Shown: positions 1 through 11,666 of the stretch, in pieces
Layout of the letters: the number at the start of each line of letters is the position of its first letter
Numbering within the stretch: the stretch's first letter is position 1
Assembly (NCBI GenBank): GCA_012976225.1
Contig: JAAVVG010000052.1
Coordinates: 1 to 44,792 of the forward strand
Direction of reading: 5' to 3'
Length of the DNA stretch: 44,792 nucleotides
DNA from: Golubevia sp. BC0850
Taxonomy: Eukaryota > Basidiomycota > Exobasidiomycetes > Golubeviales > Golubeviaceae
Notes under the pieces: model-generated
Databases searched by the model: none
The model's input: only the letters and a program-made list of their open reading frames with translations
What the model was told of the DNA's origin: nothing
Program-made: the position numbers and the translations under genes

Positions 1-883
1 CTTCGTAATGCTATCTTTTCTGTTTTTGTTTTTGTCTGGGGGTTTTCTTTGGGTGGGAAGGATTGGAACATTTTGGGGTGGAAACATGGTAGTAGTTCGA
101 TGCTAACCCTATTATTATTATTATTATTACTTTTAAAAAGCGCCCAGACTTTCAGAAAGTTGGAATGCTGTAGACGTTTTCCAGTGGCATGGCGTCTACA
201 TGTTTTTCTGTTGTGTTGTCTAGAACCAAAAGTAGCTGCAGACCAAAAAAATTGACCAGGGAGGATTTGCAGGATGTTTGAACTTCGCGTTATTATCCTC
301 TGACCCACCTTTCTCTGGACATATTGAGTCAATGGCTATGACTCTGGGTTTAGGTGGATGCTTGTGAGTTGAAGAGTAAAAGCTTGTTAGTTATCTATTT
401 TTGCAGATAGAACGATGTTTGAGCTCAATGGGGATGTTTTCCACCAAGGCAAACCTTAGAGAGAAAAGTGAAAAGTCGTGTATCAATTGGAACACAAACA
501 TCTATTTCAGAATGTGGGAGTGTAGCCAAACGTATATTTCCCCACAATTTGCGATGCAGAGGGGAAAAGAATCGGATCAAAGAAGAGAGTGGAGACAAAG
601 ATAAGAGGTTCAAGGGAAAGAAGATCGAGGACACTTAGGGGCTCGTAGTTTGCTTAGACATTCCTTCCTGTTGACAAAAGATATCAGAAATGTCGACTTG
701 AAGGAATGCAGTTCTGAAGGCTTCGCTGAAAGATATTTGTCTGGCAAGGTCTTGAGCTGGTGAGACGACATGAGGCACAGTGATTGAATCTGTTCAAAAT
801 CTCCTCATTCAAAGTAAGCTAATGAATTGGCTAGCTCAGGAGATGAATCTGTAGAGGATTTTACTTCTCCAGCTGCTGCTGCC
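1..883. other. No gene recognised; short TTA microsatellite inside
   Basis: I see no convincing reading frame on either strand. The open frames are short and leucine- or lysine-rich shadows of AT-rich DNA. A TTA trinucleotide run lies at about 110-129. The block ends where the LTR-like unit begins. Confidence 0.4.
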
Positions 884-1293
884 TGTTACAGGGCCCATCA
901 TAGCAGCCCGATCATCCTATGGTCGAACATTACACAAGTCTCAAGCTCTGCTTGATTCTGAGGCAAGCGCATAGACCGTCTTCCCTTTGTCCCTTATCGT
1001 TGTTGCGCACAGACCCTATGTTCCCTTTGTTCCCCTCCCTCTTCTCTAACTGTCTTTTTGTTCTTGTGTTCCCTTGTTCTCTGATCCTGGGCTGTGTTGT
1101 TCCAACCTTTGTTCCAAAAACCCCTTTGTTCTTGACTCTCAAACACATATATAAACCACCACTCATTTGTACATAAATAATTCCTCATCTGATATTCTAT
1201 TGTTCTATGTCCTAAATTTTCAGCTCTTGTTGACTTCCAGCCTATTCCACCTTCGTAACTGTGCCCCTCGTATCGCCATCAACCCCCGTAACA
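884..1293 (+). mobile_element. LTR-like unit, probable solo or orphan LTR fossil
   Basis: The 410-base block starts with TGTTACAGGG and ends with CCCCCGTAACA. It is therefore bounded by TG...CA and by the short inverted repeat TGTTAC/GTAACA, as in LTRs. A TATA-like stretch (ACATATATAAACC) lies near 1146-1158, as in an LTR promoter. The five bases on each side (CTGCC and GGGAG) do not match, so no target-site duplication is visible, and I see no second copy in the window. The family (Ty1/Copia or Ty3/Gypsy) cannot be assigned. It looks like an old fragment. Confidence 0.45.
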
Positions 1294-2300
1294 GGGAGTG
1301 AGCATATTGGGGAGAGAAGATCAAGTTGCAGTAGCATATCTTAATCTAATCCTTGCTTCTGAAAGCAATCCAACATGTATAGTCGGTATAACTGATACAC
1401 AGAAGCTAAATCTGCTTGTGTCGGAGGAGTATGAGGCTGAGAAAAGAACTCTAGAGGGTTCCGATGCCAGTAACAGCATGAAATAGTAGCAGAAGTGCAG
1501 TTATAAATACGGTTAGAAGGAAAGACCGTGAGGAGATTCAAGGATCAAGACTCACTTCAAAGTGCTTCACAGAATACGAACATGGAAGAACTTTGATGAG
1601 CAGCTGGAGCAATCGCAGGGAAAGAGATAAATTGCTGTGTTCCGGATCCAAGAAGAATAGTGGGCCAGATCATGGATTGGCTTAGAAACATCTCGCTTAT
1701 GGGTCATTGCAAAGCTCTGCGTCGAGAACGTCATTCATGGCCCTTGCGATTTTGAATGGGCTTGGACATTGTCATCAGGTTCATTATCACTGATCATTTG
1801 ACAAACAGCGACAATCTTGATGCCTGTCAGTCATTGAAGATGAAGAGTTGAGATGTAACGTCGATAAAAAAATGCAAGTGATCTAGGTCAATTCCTGAGT
1901 GACATCAAGGAAGCAAAAGCCGGGAACGAGTGAAATTGGAAAATGGTGGAGCAAGGAAGGGAACCCCGAGTGGATTCTTCTCTGGGACTAGATTTCACAC
2001 GCAGACCAGATCTTGCAGAAAGGTTTTGGTGTGGGAAAATGAAATGCGTTGTCACTCGTTAGAAAATCCCTGAAGACTTGGTCATGGACACGCGAGCAAA
2101 AGCGAGAGAGGAAGGCTGCCTTCGCGTTCCAACCACCGAAAAAATCCAAAACCTGAGTCCGAACAGTGCTTTGATTGAAAGGAAGCTCTGAAATTGGAGG
2201 AGATGCGTCTCAATCCCAACAAAGAAATGTAGCGTCCCCTCGAAAGAGATAATCGAAATGGATAATTGATGTTTTACAATGTTAACGTCAGGTGAGGGCT
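1294..2300. other. No gene recognised; flank of the LTR-like unit
   Basis: Frames are short and interrupted on both strands. This could be the worn internal part of the element at 884-1293, but no gag or pol motif is recognisable and no primer-binding site is evident just after 1293. Confidence 0.35.
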
Positions 2301-2307
2301 CTTGCTA

Positions 2308-2317
2308 GTTTATAAAG
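2308..2317 (+). promoter_or_regulatory. TATA-like box upstream of the 2.4 kb gene
   Basis: The sequence GTTTATAAAG lies about 90 bases before the inferred start near 2409. Spacing fits a fungal core promoter, but no experiment supports it. Confidence 0.35.
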
Positions 2318-2408
2318 ATTCTGACGGACTCCCGAAAGATGAAAGAGAGAGTCATTCATAGAGCAACCAACCGACCAACCAACTTTTTCCACCTCTTAGC
2401 TATCAAAC

Positions 2409-4029
2409 GTGTCTTCTCGTTCTTCGAGCGGCACTGCAGCAAGCCGAACTTACAGATTGCAGAATTTGAAAAGAGCTGGTATTGTTCTGGAGGAGCATTT
2501 GCCTCTCCAAGACTGGCCAACGCCAATCGTCGACTTCGTGAAATTCCTGACCTCGGAAGGATTCACATTGATAGTATCTGCAGAGCAGGTGAGTCTCTTT
2601 CCACATTACAAGGAGGGATCAATGGATACTCAAAATCTTTCAAGCTGATCGAATCCTTTTTGAACTCATCGTCCAGGTTTCCTGGTTTGATTCGTTAGCA
2701 CCCATTCCGCAACATTCCATAGCTCCTGTCTCAACCCTTCGAGTGACGGATGCGCAAGCCTTTGTTGCATGTCAATCATTCGCAGGCTCTGTTCAGAATC
2801 TTCAATCGCGCACGCAACCAAGATGGATGCACGCTTCGTCTCAGCTATTTCAAATCTTGCGTCTGAACAAATCAGTTGCGAGCTCGTGAGTACGCTCTCA
2901 GTCAATCAACATCCTATTTCTCTCTCCCCCCCCCTCTCTCTTGTTCCTCGCATTGATTTTCGAGCATCTTGTCTGACTTTCTCGTTCCATCAACAGAGAA
3001 GATGAGCTTTGGGATACTCCAGTCGAGCTCCTTCAAGGGGAGCTATCGCCTCTCTCGATGCCTAAACCAGGTTATTCCTTTGGCCTGGCCGTAGATGATG
3101 TGGACACCCCGATTCCAATCGCTAGGATAGATCCGCGTACTGCTCCCGTTCTCTCTGACAACGCTCTTCAGCACTTTTGAACTCACAAAGTCTCCTCATA
3201 GACGATGGTTCAAGGCCACCAAAATGATAGTGAGATCTCAGATTTGTCTAGAGCTCATGTGGTAGAGACGGCTTTAGAACTAGGTACAGCCATTGAAGTT
3301 TTGGAAGGAAACCAAGAAGCAAAACTCAAAAGGGAACTCCAACCCACGGTATCTCCTGTCAAATCAACTTCGAGATCGAGAAATACGGCCTTTTCTGCTT
3401 CTACTTCAGCTTCTGTCAAGCCAGTCGAACCAGAGAGTACCAAATTCAGTAGTAGAGCTCCCAAAAGAGTCAAGATGGAAAAGACACTTTCTTGCGACCC
3501 ATCAATGGATTCGACTTAGCTTCTGCTTTCGAAACTTCAATCGCATCTGTATCAAGATCTATACCTCATAAGAGAACCGCCCACAGGAATTTCAAGTCTC
3601 AACAACAGGAAGGAGAATTACCAAAGCTGTTGGACTCTCTTTCTTCTTCATACTGCAATCCTTGTTCCGGTGGCTTTTCATCATCAAATGAAACTTCGCT
3701 ACTGAATAATCTTCTTTAGTTTCAATCAATGCGACTGCTATCGGCTCACCAGTTATTCAGCAAAAAAATCAGCACGAAAGAGTCTTGCCCTTTGAGAACG
3801 AGGAGATAGGATTGCTAGAATGAGAAAAGAGGAAAGAGCCGAATAGCTCAATGTTTTGGTAAACACTGCCATCAGAAGAAACCAAGTGCCACCACCTTGA
3901 CGTCTTACCTCTCAACAAGCTTACGGAAGTGATGAGCGTGCCTCGAAACACTCAAGGAATGTCAACAGTCGTCTACTCCGAAAGAGATTTGAGAGCGAAG
4001 AGCAGAATGAATTCGAAACAGAAAGATAG
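2409..4029 (+). pseudogene. Unknown protein gene, damaged
   Basis: I do not recognise the family. Coding character is carried by segments joined by canonical splices: 2409-2588, a GTGAGT intron, 2677-2885 (phase 0 in), another GTGAGT intron to 2996, then a frame running from 2997 through 3205-3519. A second frame covers about 3492-3719 and a third about 3760-4029. The N-terminal part begins SSRSSSGTAASRTYRLQ. The later part is Ser/Lys/Arg rich, with a helical basic stretch near the end (RIARMRKEERAE). Oddities: the likely start is GTG in an otherwise good context (ATCAAAC then GTGTCTTCT); in-frame TGA at 3178, 3793 and 3898; TAG at 3199 and 3844; a frame change near 3490 and another near 3720-3760. 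An intron from 3091 to 3201 (GTAGAT...CATAG, phase 0) could remove the 3178 and 3199 stops. It could also be two genes. It is convergent with the peroxidase gene. Confidence 0.5.
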
Positions 4030-4180
4030 TAGATTAAGCTACGGGCCAAGAAGAAAACGGAGTGGGAAGTACAAGTTAAGAGAGTGAGAAGCAAGTAGTT
4101 CGTTCTTGTTCGTTCTTTGAGGTACAAGAGAGAGTTGGCATGGAAAGTGGTATGAAAAGGGACAGATACTGTTATATAGT

Positions 4181-6333
4181 CTAGGCAGAGACAGATGCAG
4201 TGGCAGAAGATGAGCGAGAGTGAGATTTGGAAGCACTAGCAGTGGCGGAAGAAGAAGAAGAAGCAGCGACAGCCTTGTTAGGAGGATTGTAATAGACTCC
4301 CGATCCACTTCCTTGGTCATTTCCATCAGTTTGTAAAGAATTTATGCCAGAACCGTTTGGAGAAGATTGTAAGTTCTTGTTGAAGTCGTCAATGTTACAG
4401 TTGACAGATTTAAAGATTGGTTTGAAGATTTGATCCTTGACAGCATTGACTACTTCGACAGCTCCTGCGACCTGTCCTGGAGCGACGTCTACCAAAGCTG
4501 AAAGAGCGAAGCATCCAAGATCTGCAGGTTCAGTCGGAAGATTGATTTCGAAAGGAGTGAATCTTCCATCGTAAGTTCTACCCAAAGGTTGAGGGGCGAA
4601 TAGGAATAGATCGGCAATGTCTCCTAGGAAATCAACGAAGGAGTAGGCGTTTGGAATTCTGAACCAGTTTTCTGGGAAGGTCTCGTTGAGACTGAAGAAA
4701 AAGGATGAAAGTAAAGAATGAAAAAAAGAAGAAGAGAACGAGACAAGGAGACAATGAGAAAAAGAGAGGGGGCCAGCGAACGATTTCGACAGCTCGGACA
4801 GCACGATTTCTCGCATCTAACTGTCGAGGCTCACTCTTCACTAGAATCTGATACTTACTAGAAAGGAGCAATGTTCTTGTAGTCTGCAACGTCTGGAGCA
4901 GTTCCGTTTGGCAATGGACGGAAAGTCAAAGCTCTGGTGGCGTAATTGACGAAAAAGTTGGCTCCGTTGGTGTACTCTGGATTGGTAGCTCTTGAGGTCT
5001 CGATGTTTCTCTTTGCGTTGTGCTTGAAAGCGTCCTGGTTGAAAAGACCTCCACCGTAAGTGTTGGCGTCGTCGACCAAACGATCCCAAAGAGTCCGGTT
5101 GAAAGAGTGGTCTGGGGAAAGAAAAGAAAGTTAACGAGAGACGTGTGTCAGAGTAAAGCTTTCAGGCCTTTCAAGAGAAAGTTCTCCAGTCTTAATGATA
5201 CAACTACTCACTGTCACCAAATGCAGCATCACTTCTACTGATTGAACCGTCAATCTCGAATAGACCGTGTCTATCAATTCCCCAAGCAGGGCCAAGGGTA
5301 TCCGGAACTCTGGAATCTTTACCTCCCAGAGAGTACTTTCCAGTGACAATATCTCCACCTGCCAATAGACCGAGCACAGAAAGTCCAACGCCAAGATCGA
5401 AGCTCATCGAGTAAGCTTCTTGAATTGCATTGGCAGCTTCAGCGAAAGTAGTGATACCATCTCTGGAGATATATCCGTGATTGGCGAGAGTACTGATGGC
5501 GAGAAAGTAGTGAAAGAGCAAGTGGGAAGTGTCAAGGTTTGTTCAATACTTGAGCGCTTGCGTCGTTCTCTAGACGAATGAAAAAGGTCGAACTCATTTC
5601 GCGAGTCGCTTTTCTTCACTGGTTCTCTACTCACTTCAAGGTTGGGCAGAGACCTCTGACATCAGTTGGACCTGGAGCTTGGTATTGATGATTTGGGTCG
5701 TTACCTGGAATAGCCTTGAGTCCAGTCTCGTGAGGAGTTGGGATGTCCAAGTGTTGAAGAATACCAGTCAAAGGCTCGAGTAAATCGCCGATCAAACCTC
5801 TTTCTTCGAAATGACGTTTGGCTGCCTTTGGAGTCAAGACTCAAGCGTTGATATCAACGTCTTCATCTCTCTCTTCCATACGAGCCTTGATGTGAGCAGC
5901 TTGTTCGGCCAAATGCTCTGGTAGAGCGTCTGCTCTAGGGAGCAAACCTCCAAGACCGATGGGAGATAGTAAACCTGACAGGGGATCGAGGAGAGGAGGT
6001 CTGTAGTGAAGTTTGAAAACAAATGAGAAGCAATTGAAAAGAGAATGAGAAGAGAGAAAGAAGGAAAAATGGATGAGAAACTTGTACTAACATCTGCATC
6101 GCGCATCGCCAAATCTTCTCAAAACGATACTCGCGGGTCTTTATGGTCTCCATCTTGACGACCTTCGTCACCAGAAACAACTGCCTTGTGTGCTGGAATC
6201 TCCAGACCTTCTCCACGGAAGTAACGAGCGGCGACATTCTCTGGTACTTGTCCCCTCTCGACGAGTTGTTGCATAGGAGAGCGGCGGTGGCGAAGGTGAG
6301 GAGAGGGGTGAAAGAAGCGAGAAGATGAACCAT
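4181..6333 (-). pseudogene. Secreted heme-thiolate peroxidase / peroxygenase (Peroxidase_2 family), damaged
   Basis: Family members (chloroperoxidase, unspecific peroxygenase) bind heme through a Cys thiolate and oxidise substrates with hydrogen peroxide outside the cell. The protein starts MVHLLASFTPLLTFATAAL, a good signal peptide. The heme-binding region reads RGLCPTLNTLANHGYISRDG (usual form RGPCP), with an intron between LCPTL and NTLANHG. The acid-base motif reads EIDGSISRSDAAFGDNHSFN (usual EHD or EGD), and FPENWFRIPNAY follows. The last exon (4816-4181 region) ends in a Ser/Ala-rich tail. Introns lie near 5638-5490, 5213-5112, 4856-4695 and 6098-6003. Damage: an in-frame TGA at 5841-5843 between INA and VLTPKAAKRH. 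The best coding frame just after the signal peptide (VERGQVPENVAARYF) is not the signal-peptide frame and holds a TGA at 6119-6121. A TATA box sits about 110 bases upstream. Family call firm, loss of function inferred. Confidence 0.8.
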
Positions 6334-6441
6334 GATAGAGAAAGAGATCGAATGAGGATGGGGACGGGGAGGAGTGAGGGAATGGAAGGAGAGAAGATTT
6401 GATATGGGAGACGCAGCAGAAACGGCTCCACTGAAGTCTTC

Positions 6442-6450
6442 ATTTTATAC
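6442..6450 (-). promoter_or_regulatory. TATA box of the peroxidase gene
   Basis: On the minus strand the sequence reads GAGGTATAAAATGAAG, about 110 bases before the ATG at 6333. It is a near-perfect TATA element. Confidence 0.55.
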
Positions 6451-7598
6451 CTCTCTCCTCGAGCAATCAGACGAACTGGGTCAAGGGGAAGACGATCCTG
6501 ACGTCATGAATACAAGGGTGCAATTTTGAGTTTGCCATGTTATCAAACTTCGTAGATATTAATAGATAACGTTGAACGATTGGTTGAAGAAGTGAGGTGC
6601 TCGAAAGTAGATGGACGAAGACGAGCACGTCTCTCGAGACCAAAATTGATCAATATTCGTGCTTCTTTACGTGGAACGTAGAGTTGGTCGTGCTTGGGTT
6701 TCGGCGAGGTATTGGAAAAGAGATGAATACGATTGGAGGGAATAGTATGGGACCCCAATCGATTGACAACCGAAGGGTCCATCCACTTTTGATAGCTTCT
6801 GTTTTGCCTGCCGAACAACGCACCGCAGGTTCAACGATCCGAAAGATCCTTCCATTTAACAGGGGTCCTTCTTGATCGAGAAAGAAAGGGCGAAGATCGC
6901 CACAAAACGAAGCCCAAGTGTTATCACCGAGCGGTGTGGAGATGTCGGCGATCGAAGAAGAAGGAGAAAGAGAAAGACTTCTGTTATGTTTTTTTAGAGT
7001 CTGAATCCATTACGCGTGTACCTATCACGATAGTTCAATAATAAATGGAATGATCCATATCTTGCGCGTGTAGAATCGAACATCGAATACATAGGCGAAG
7101 AAGAAGAAGAAGCACGTACTTAGGTTTTCAGCATTTCTGTTCAGCCTTCTTCTCTCTTCCTTTACAAAACAAAATGGTCTCTTCCTTTCCAGATAAGGCA
7201 AAGAATTCACACAAGAAGTAGACGAAGCTCGCTGCTGCTTGGACTCAGCGCGGTCTTTGTTCTCTTTCTTGTGAAGATACCAACATGCAAAACGAGAGGT
7301 CAAAATTTTCTCCATCTTGCGCAATCTTACTTCTCGCACAAGTAAGGAAAAGCGTCTTTTGGCCTCTGCTCTTTTTTGACGTTCGCGTATAACATCTGGA
7401 GAGGTTTGAAGAGTTCGTCATTCCGTCCGAGACGAACGAAGCCGGTTGAACGACAAAACACGTGCCCACCGGGCCTCTTCTTTTTCTCTTCTTTTCGAAT
7501 CTTTTCCATCTTCTTCCCATCCCCATCATCGATTTGGAAAGAATCAGAACACTGGATTGTTCTCCAAAATATCTATTGAACACTCGGTCCACTCTGTC
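6451..7598. other. Intergenic region between peroxidase and multicopper oxidase, no gene seen
   Basis: Open frames here are overlapping shadows without consistent codon use or splice logic. The region separates two divergently transcribed genes and probably holds both promoters. Confidence 0.4.
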
Positions 7599-8566
7599 AT
7601 GGCTCCAACCGAGAAGCAGAAATCATCTTTCACTTTGGGGAACCTCAAAGGTGAGTCAAAGCTCTGTGATGTCCATGATGCTCTCCAACGCTGCAGACCC
7701 AATACTAATCACTCTTCGACAACTCAAATCCTCATTCTAGGCCTAACGCTCCTCGTTCTAGGAGCACTTTAGACTAGATCCGAACTTCAACAAAGATGCC
7801 GAACCTCAACACAGATTCTACGACTGGACGACAGAGCGAAAGAGATTGGCTCCGGACGGGGTCATGAGAGACATGATTACAGTCAATGGAAGAAGCCCAG
7901 GTCCTACAATTGAAGGTGAGCTGCTGTCAAGGTGTTTGCAAATGATGTTGAAGCTATGAGCTTGTCAACAGATTCTCTACTCAAATGACAGAGGTTCACT
8001 CCACAACAACCGATTCTCAGGTAGCTCTTCATTGGCATGGGCTCTCGATGAGAGGAAACCCTCAATCTGATGGAGCTCATGGTTTCACTTCTTGTGCTTA
8101 TGGTCCAGGTTGAGAACACGCTTACAAATTCGTACTACACGAAGAAGACTGTGGAACTCACTGGTGGCACTCACATGTAGGGATGTCAAGGTCAGATGGT
8201 CTCTGGAGAACGTTAATCGTTCACAGCAAAAAGGAAAGAGAAGCCCTCGAGAACGCGAGAACTCTCTGTTCCGGAACCTCAAGTACGAATGTAAACTGGG
8301 ACGAGGAAGAGATCATAACTCTAGGTGATCATTATCACTCGACTGGAGCTGAACAGCTATCTTGGTTCATGTCGAGATACAGTTTGGGACTCGAGCCAGT
8401 CCCAGAGTCGTCTTTGATCAACGGAAAGAACCTTTTCGACTGTAAAAGAGCAGTCAATCCAAAAACGGAATGCTACGAATCTGGAACTCGGCTAGGTGGG
8501 AAAGATGCAGAGCTGGTCTTTGATAAGAGAAAGAGGTATCGATTGAGGGTCGTCAACGTCGGGTGA
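7599..8566 (+). pseudogene. Multicopper oxidase (laccase/ferroxidase type), front half only
   Basis: Multicopper oxidases oxidise phenols or Fe(II) with reduction of oxygen to water. Two of the four copper-ligand motifs are visible: LHWHGLSMRG near 8028 and CGTHWWHSHVGMSR near 8150. Also present are GRSPGPTIE near 7895, DGAHGFTSC near 8070, and a first-to-second cupredoxin stretch ending YRLRVVNVG at 8562. The N-terminus MAPTEKQKSSFTLGNL, plus a short hydrophobic stretch after the first intron (GTGAGT at 7651), could be a signal anchor. Oddities: the frame holding EHFRLDPNFNKDAEP is not the one set by the first splice; TGA at 8111-8113 falls between AYGPG and EHAYKF; and no C-terminal HPFHLHGH or HCHIxWH motif follows 8566, where only non-coding-looking DNA is found. 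It is a truncated, broken copy. Confidence 0.75.
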
Positions 8567-9438
8567 GTGACTTTCAACAGGAGAGGTCGAGGCAAAATTG
8601 ACCGCTTCTGAAAATCTGTTGTCACCATTCTTTCTAATGCAATTCGGTCTCTCTTCTCCGAATCACAGAGCTGTTGCCGATCAAGTTTTGAAGGGCTACT
8701 CACAAGACAACTAGAAGCACAAAAGAAAGCTTGGACATTGAGCTCGTCTTCAGCGGCACATATTTCTCGGGGAACAGAACGCAAGCGAGATGAACTTGTG
8801 AAACTGTGATACTCATGTCGTTCTGCCTATGAGCTTGCATGAACTTTTCCAAAGCAGAAAGGAGGGCTTATCCTTCTTGGCTTGAGTTGATCTCTTTGAA
8901 GAGAAGGTATGAGAGCTGACAATTCCGGAGAGCTCATGGCAGAAATATTGAAAAGAGGAACGGGATACTGTTTGCACCGAGATGGAAAGGTTCAAGTTTC
9001 TGCTTCTCAAAGTATCCTCTTGCTCTGTTCCGTACCTACAAGACAGATCAGATGAACTCTCACAACGCTAGCCGCTCTGCAGATGCATCTATAAGGGTAG
9101 CGCTTCCCTATTTCTGATGTCGCATCAAACTGAAAACAAGGCTTTTTTCTTGCGTAGAATTCCAAGAGATATAGACTTTCCGCCCACAATTTCTGTAAAC
9201 TTTCGACTCTTCGGATCATCTGTTGTCTGTCTCTCTCTTTGTTTGTCTCTCCCTTTGACGTTTATTTCTTTGTTTGTTTTATAGCTGAGACCCAACTCAC
9301 CTCCGTTGCTTGTCGCTCCCAAACAAAGGGGACAAACCTTCCTTCTACTATACATGGCAGCAGCAGAAGCGTGAACTTCTTCTTATCCAGAATAATAGCC
9401 CCCATCCCCTCTTTTCGATACTTCTACTCACTTCTAGT
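8567..9438. other. No gene recognised after the truncated oxidase
   Basis: The missing C-terminal half of the oxidase should begin here but I find none of its motifs on either strand. The end (9300-9438) is T/C-rich and finishes with an AG just before the next ATG, possibly a 5' leader intron. Confidence 0.35.
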
Positions 9439-10505
9439 ATGGGCTCTCCAGAAGTATCTCTTCTCACACCTTCTATTCAAGAGATCAAATCCAGCCAAGA
9501 AGGAAGAGCCCTGCTCTCTGCTCTAGAAAAGTTTATGCAGTCTCAAAGAAAGGACAACATAGGTCATAAAGCTTCATGCTTATATCTCGCTTGCGCTCTG
9601 GTCTACAAGAATTATGGGGTGCTGAACTCGAGTTCAATGCCCGAGCTTTCTTTTGCGCTTGGTGCTACCCGTCATCTAGTGAGTAGCTCTCTTCGTTAGG
9701 GCATTCATGAAGATTTAGGAGCTTGCAAACCAGGTTTCTCTTGACCAGCTCTGACTCACTTTCGCCTTCTCCTCGTTCTTACTCAAAGGTCGATTTGCAA
9801 CAGTGTCGACTAGAATCGCTCGACACAGACGCAGCCCCAACCCAAAGAGCGATGGTTGAAGGAACTCCTACCACTCACGGAACAAAGAAAAAGCAAACTA
9901 GAATTCTTGCTGCTATAGAACACCATCTGCAAATTGACCTATTCCAAACATCAAAGTCTACAGAAAACCGATCTGTACAAGCGGGAGTTGTCTTTGGAGC
10001 TGACTCTGGTGAAAACGCCGCTGAGGCAATCAACAAGATCAGAAAACACAAGCCTTGGAAAGGAATGATCACGACCTTAAAGAAATTGATAAGAGCAGAG
10101 GATGCTCTTCAACGTGCTTCCACTGGCATCCGGGTTTATGCCAATCTCCAGGTACCAGTCCCATCAGAATGGAGCAGGAGCTTTCACGTCATGATTTATC
10201 CTTGATTCTTGGAACGTCTTAGAGGTGAACAGCCAACTGCAGTCTTTTCCGAACAAGCTCTTCAAAAAAGGTTAGAGAGAGCCAGAAAATTTGTTCTGGT
10301 TGCAAAAACGTTTGGTACCGCAGTTCTCGACTCTCCAGAGCTACTCAATATCACTAAGATCGGTGTTCTTACCTTTGAAGGGCTAGGAGAGATGTTGAGG
10401 CAGAAACAGGTGGAAAGCGGACGTAACCAATCCGAAAGTGGAGAGTACTCACAGACTAGGATACCGATGGAATGGACACGTACTCATTCGGTACCTCTCA
10501 ACTAA
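9439..10505 (+). CDS. Unknown protein, two exons, one in-frame TGA
   Basis: The first exon (9439-9678) encodes MGSPEVSLLTPSIQEIKSSQ... and a helical, Cys/Ala-rich stretch (KASCLYLACALVYKNYG). A GTGAGT donor at 9679 and an AG acceptor at 9788 give a 110-nt phase-0 intron. Exon 2 runs from 9789 in one frame to the TAA at 10503-10505, apart from a TGA at 10203-10205 between SFHVMIYP and FLERLRGEQ. Coding quality is equally good on both sides (for example KPWKGMITTLKKLIRAE before and QALQKRLERARKFVLVAKTF after). The product would be about 319 residues, mostly helical, with no signal peptide or membrane segment. I do not recognise the family; a cyclin-like or TFIIB-like helical fold for the first exon is only a guess. 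It may be a recent pseudogene, a two-part gene or a readthrough case. Confidence 0.5.
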
Positions 10506-11403
10506 GAAGTGGTTGAGAGAAGCTAGGTCGCGCACGCACTTGACTTGCTTTGTTGGATTTGCGTATGTGGTCTCAACTGTACGCTCAACTTCGAATGTTC
10601 TGATCAATGTTACTACTTGTGTGATCGGTCCGAAGAGAGTGTAGAAGCAGAATGCTGTATCTAGAATATCCTGACCTCTTGATTGTTCAAGTTGGTAAAC
10701 TTATATTTCACCAGCCTCAATACTGCGGGTTGGAAGTTCAAAGCAGAAGTTATCTAGTCCAATCAGGAAACCTTTTAAAGCATCAGTAAGGCTGAGCATT
10801 TGTCACACAGCTTCCTAACAATCCATCATCCTAAATGCTTCGGTGCGGGGCTCTTGAAACCGCTTCAGACCACTTCATGAATCGTTTTATGTTGATGTGT
10901 TACGATTCTAGTCTTCATCTTCCTTCTGTTGCTATCTTTAACCCAAAACTCTTCGCCACAGAATGACACTGATTTCAAATTTTCTGACCTGTTTAAGTAA
11001 TTTATTTGCCATGCCACCTGCAATTCTTGCAAGGCCTTCGCTCAAGCCGTACAAATGTGCACAGAAAGTTTTCCCATCGTGTTCATGCTTCCAGTTTTTT
11101 CCATTTGCCTGCGTCTTTCAGTCATTGGATCATGGTTCGAGTTGTAGGCAGAAAATCTGAAAACTTTTTGTGAGTCACGAGACAGTGAGTCGAGTCGAAA
11201 CCCCTCTGCAGCCTGACTTGACTCGTGAACAGCGTTGAAGGAGAGAGGGCTGGAACAAGCGTTTTTCTTGCCACTGGCTCTATTCACAATCGACAAGAAA
11301 CAAAGTTCTATGATTGCTGTTCCAAAACAGACCAGTTCATGAGATTTGTGCTTCCTGTCATCGAAGGTTTCGAGTACACTTCTTTTACTGCACTTCGCTA
11401 TCC
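10506..11403. other. No gene recognised
   Basis: Short frames only on both strands. A 65-codon plus-strand frame at 10963-11160 has two in-frame Met codons but no family resemblance. Confidence 0.3.
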
Positions 11404-11580
11404 ATGGCCACCACTGCTGCCAAGGAGCATCACAAATTTGGCTTTCTACGGCAGCTAGCTTGCTTATTGTCTTGTTGTCTTGTTTTTGGATTGATTCGGT
11501 ATTTCATTGATACCGAGTTCCACGCATCAAAAATATTGATCATCAAGATGCAAACAGATGAGGGCGAGAGAAAAGAATGA
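11404..11580 (+). CDS. Possible small single-pass membrane protein
   Basis: A 58-residue frame starts at an ATG in good fungal context (CTATCCATGGCC). It reads MATTAAKEHHKFGFLRQ, then a hydrophobic segment (LACLLSCCLVFGLIRYFI), then a charged tail (MQTDEGERKE) before TGA. The pattern of a short soluble head, one membrane segment and a charged tail is plausible for a small membrane subunit. It is too short for family assignment and could be chance. It is convergent with the small gene on the minus strand that ends at 11667. Confidence 0.3.
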   Translation: MATTAAKEHHKFGFLRQLACLLSCCLVFGLIRYFIDTEFHASKILIIKMQTDEGERKE

Positions 11581-11666
11581 AGAAAAGAACGACCTTCTCA
11601 AACATGAGGTTAGAGCGCTCAGGAAGTTCATCAGTCTTGTGTTGGATGTGCAAGAGATTGTTTGCT

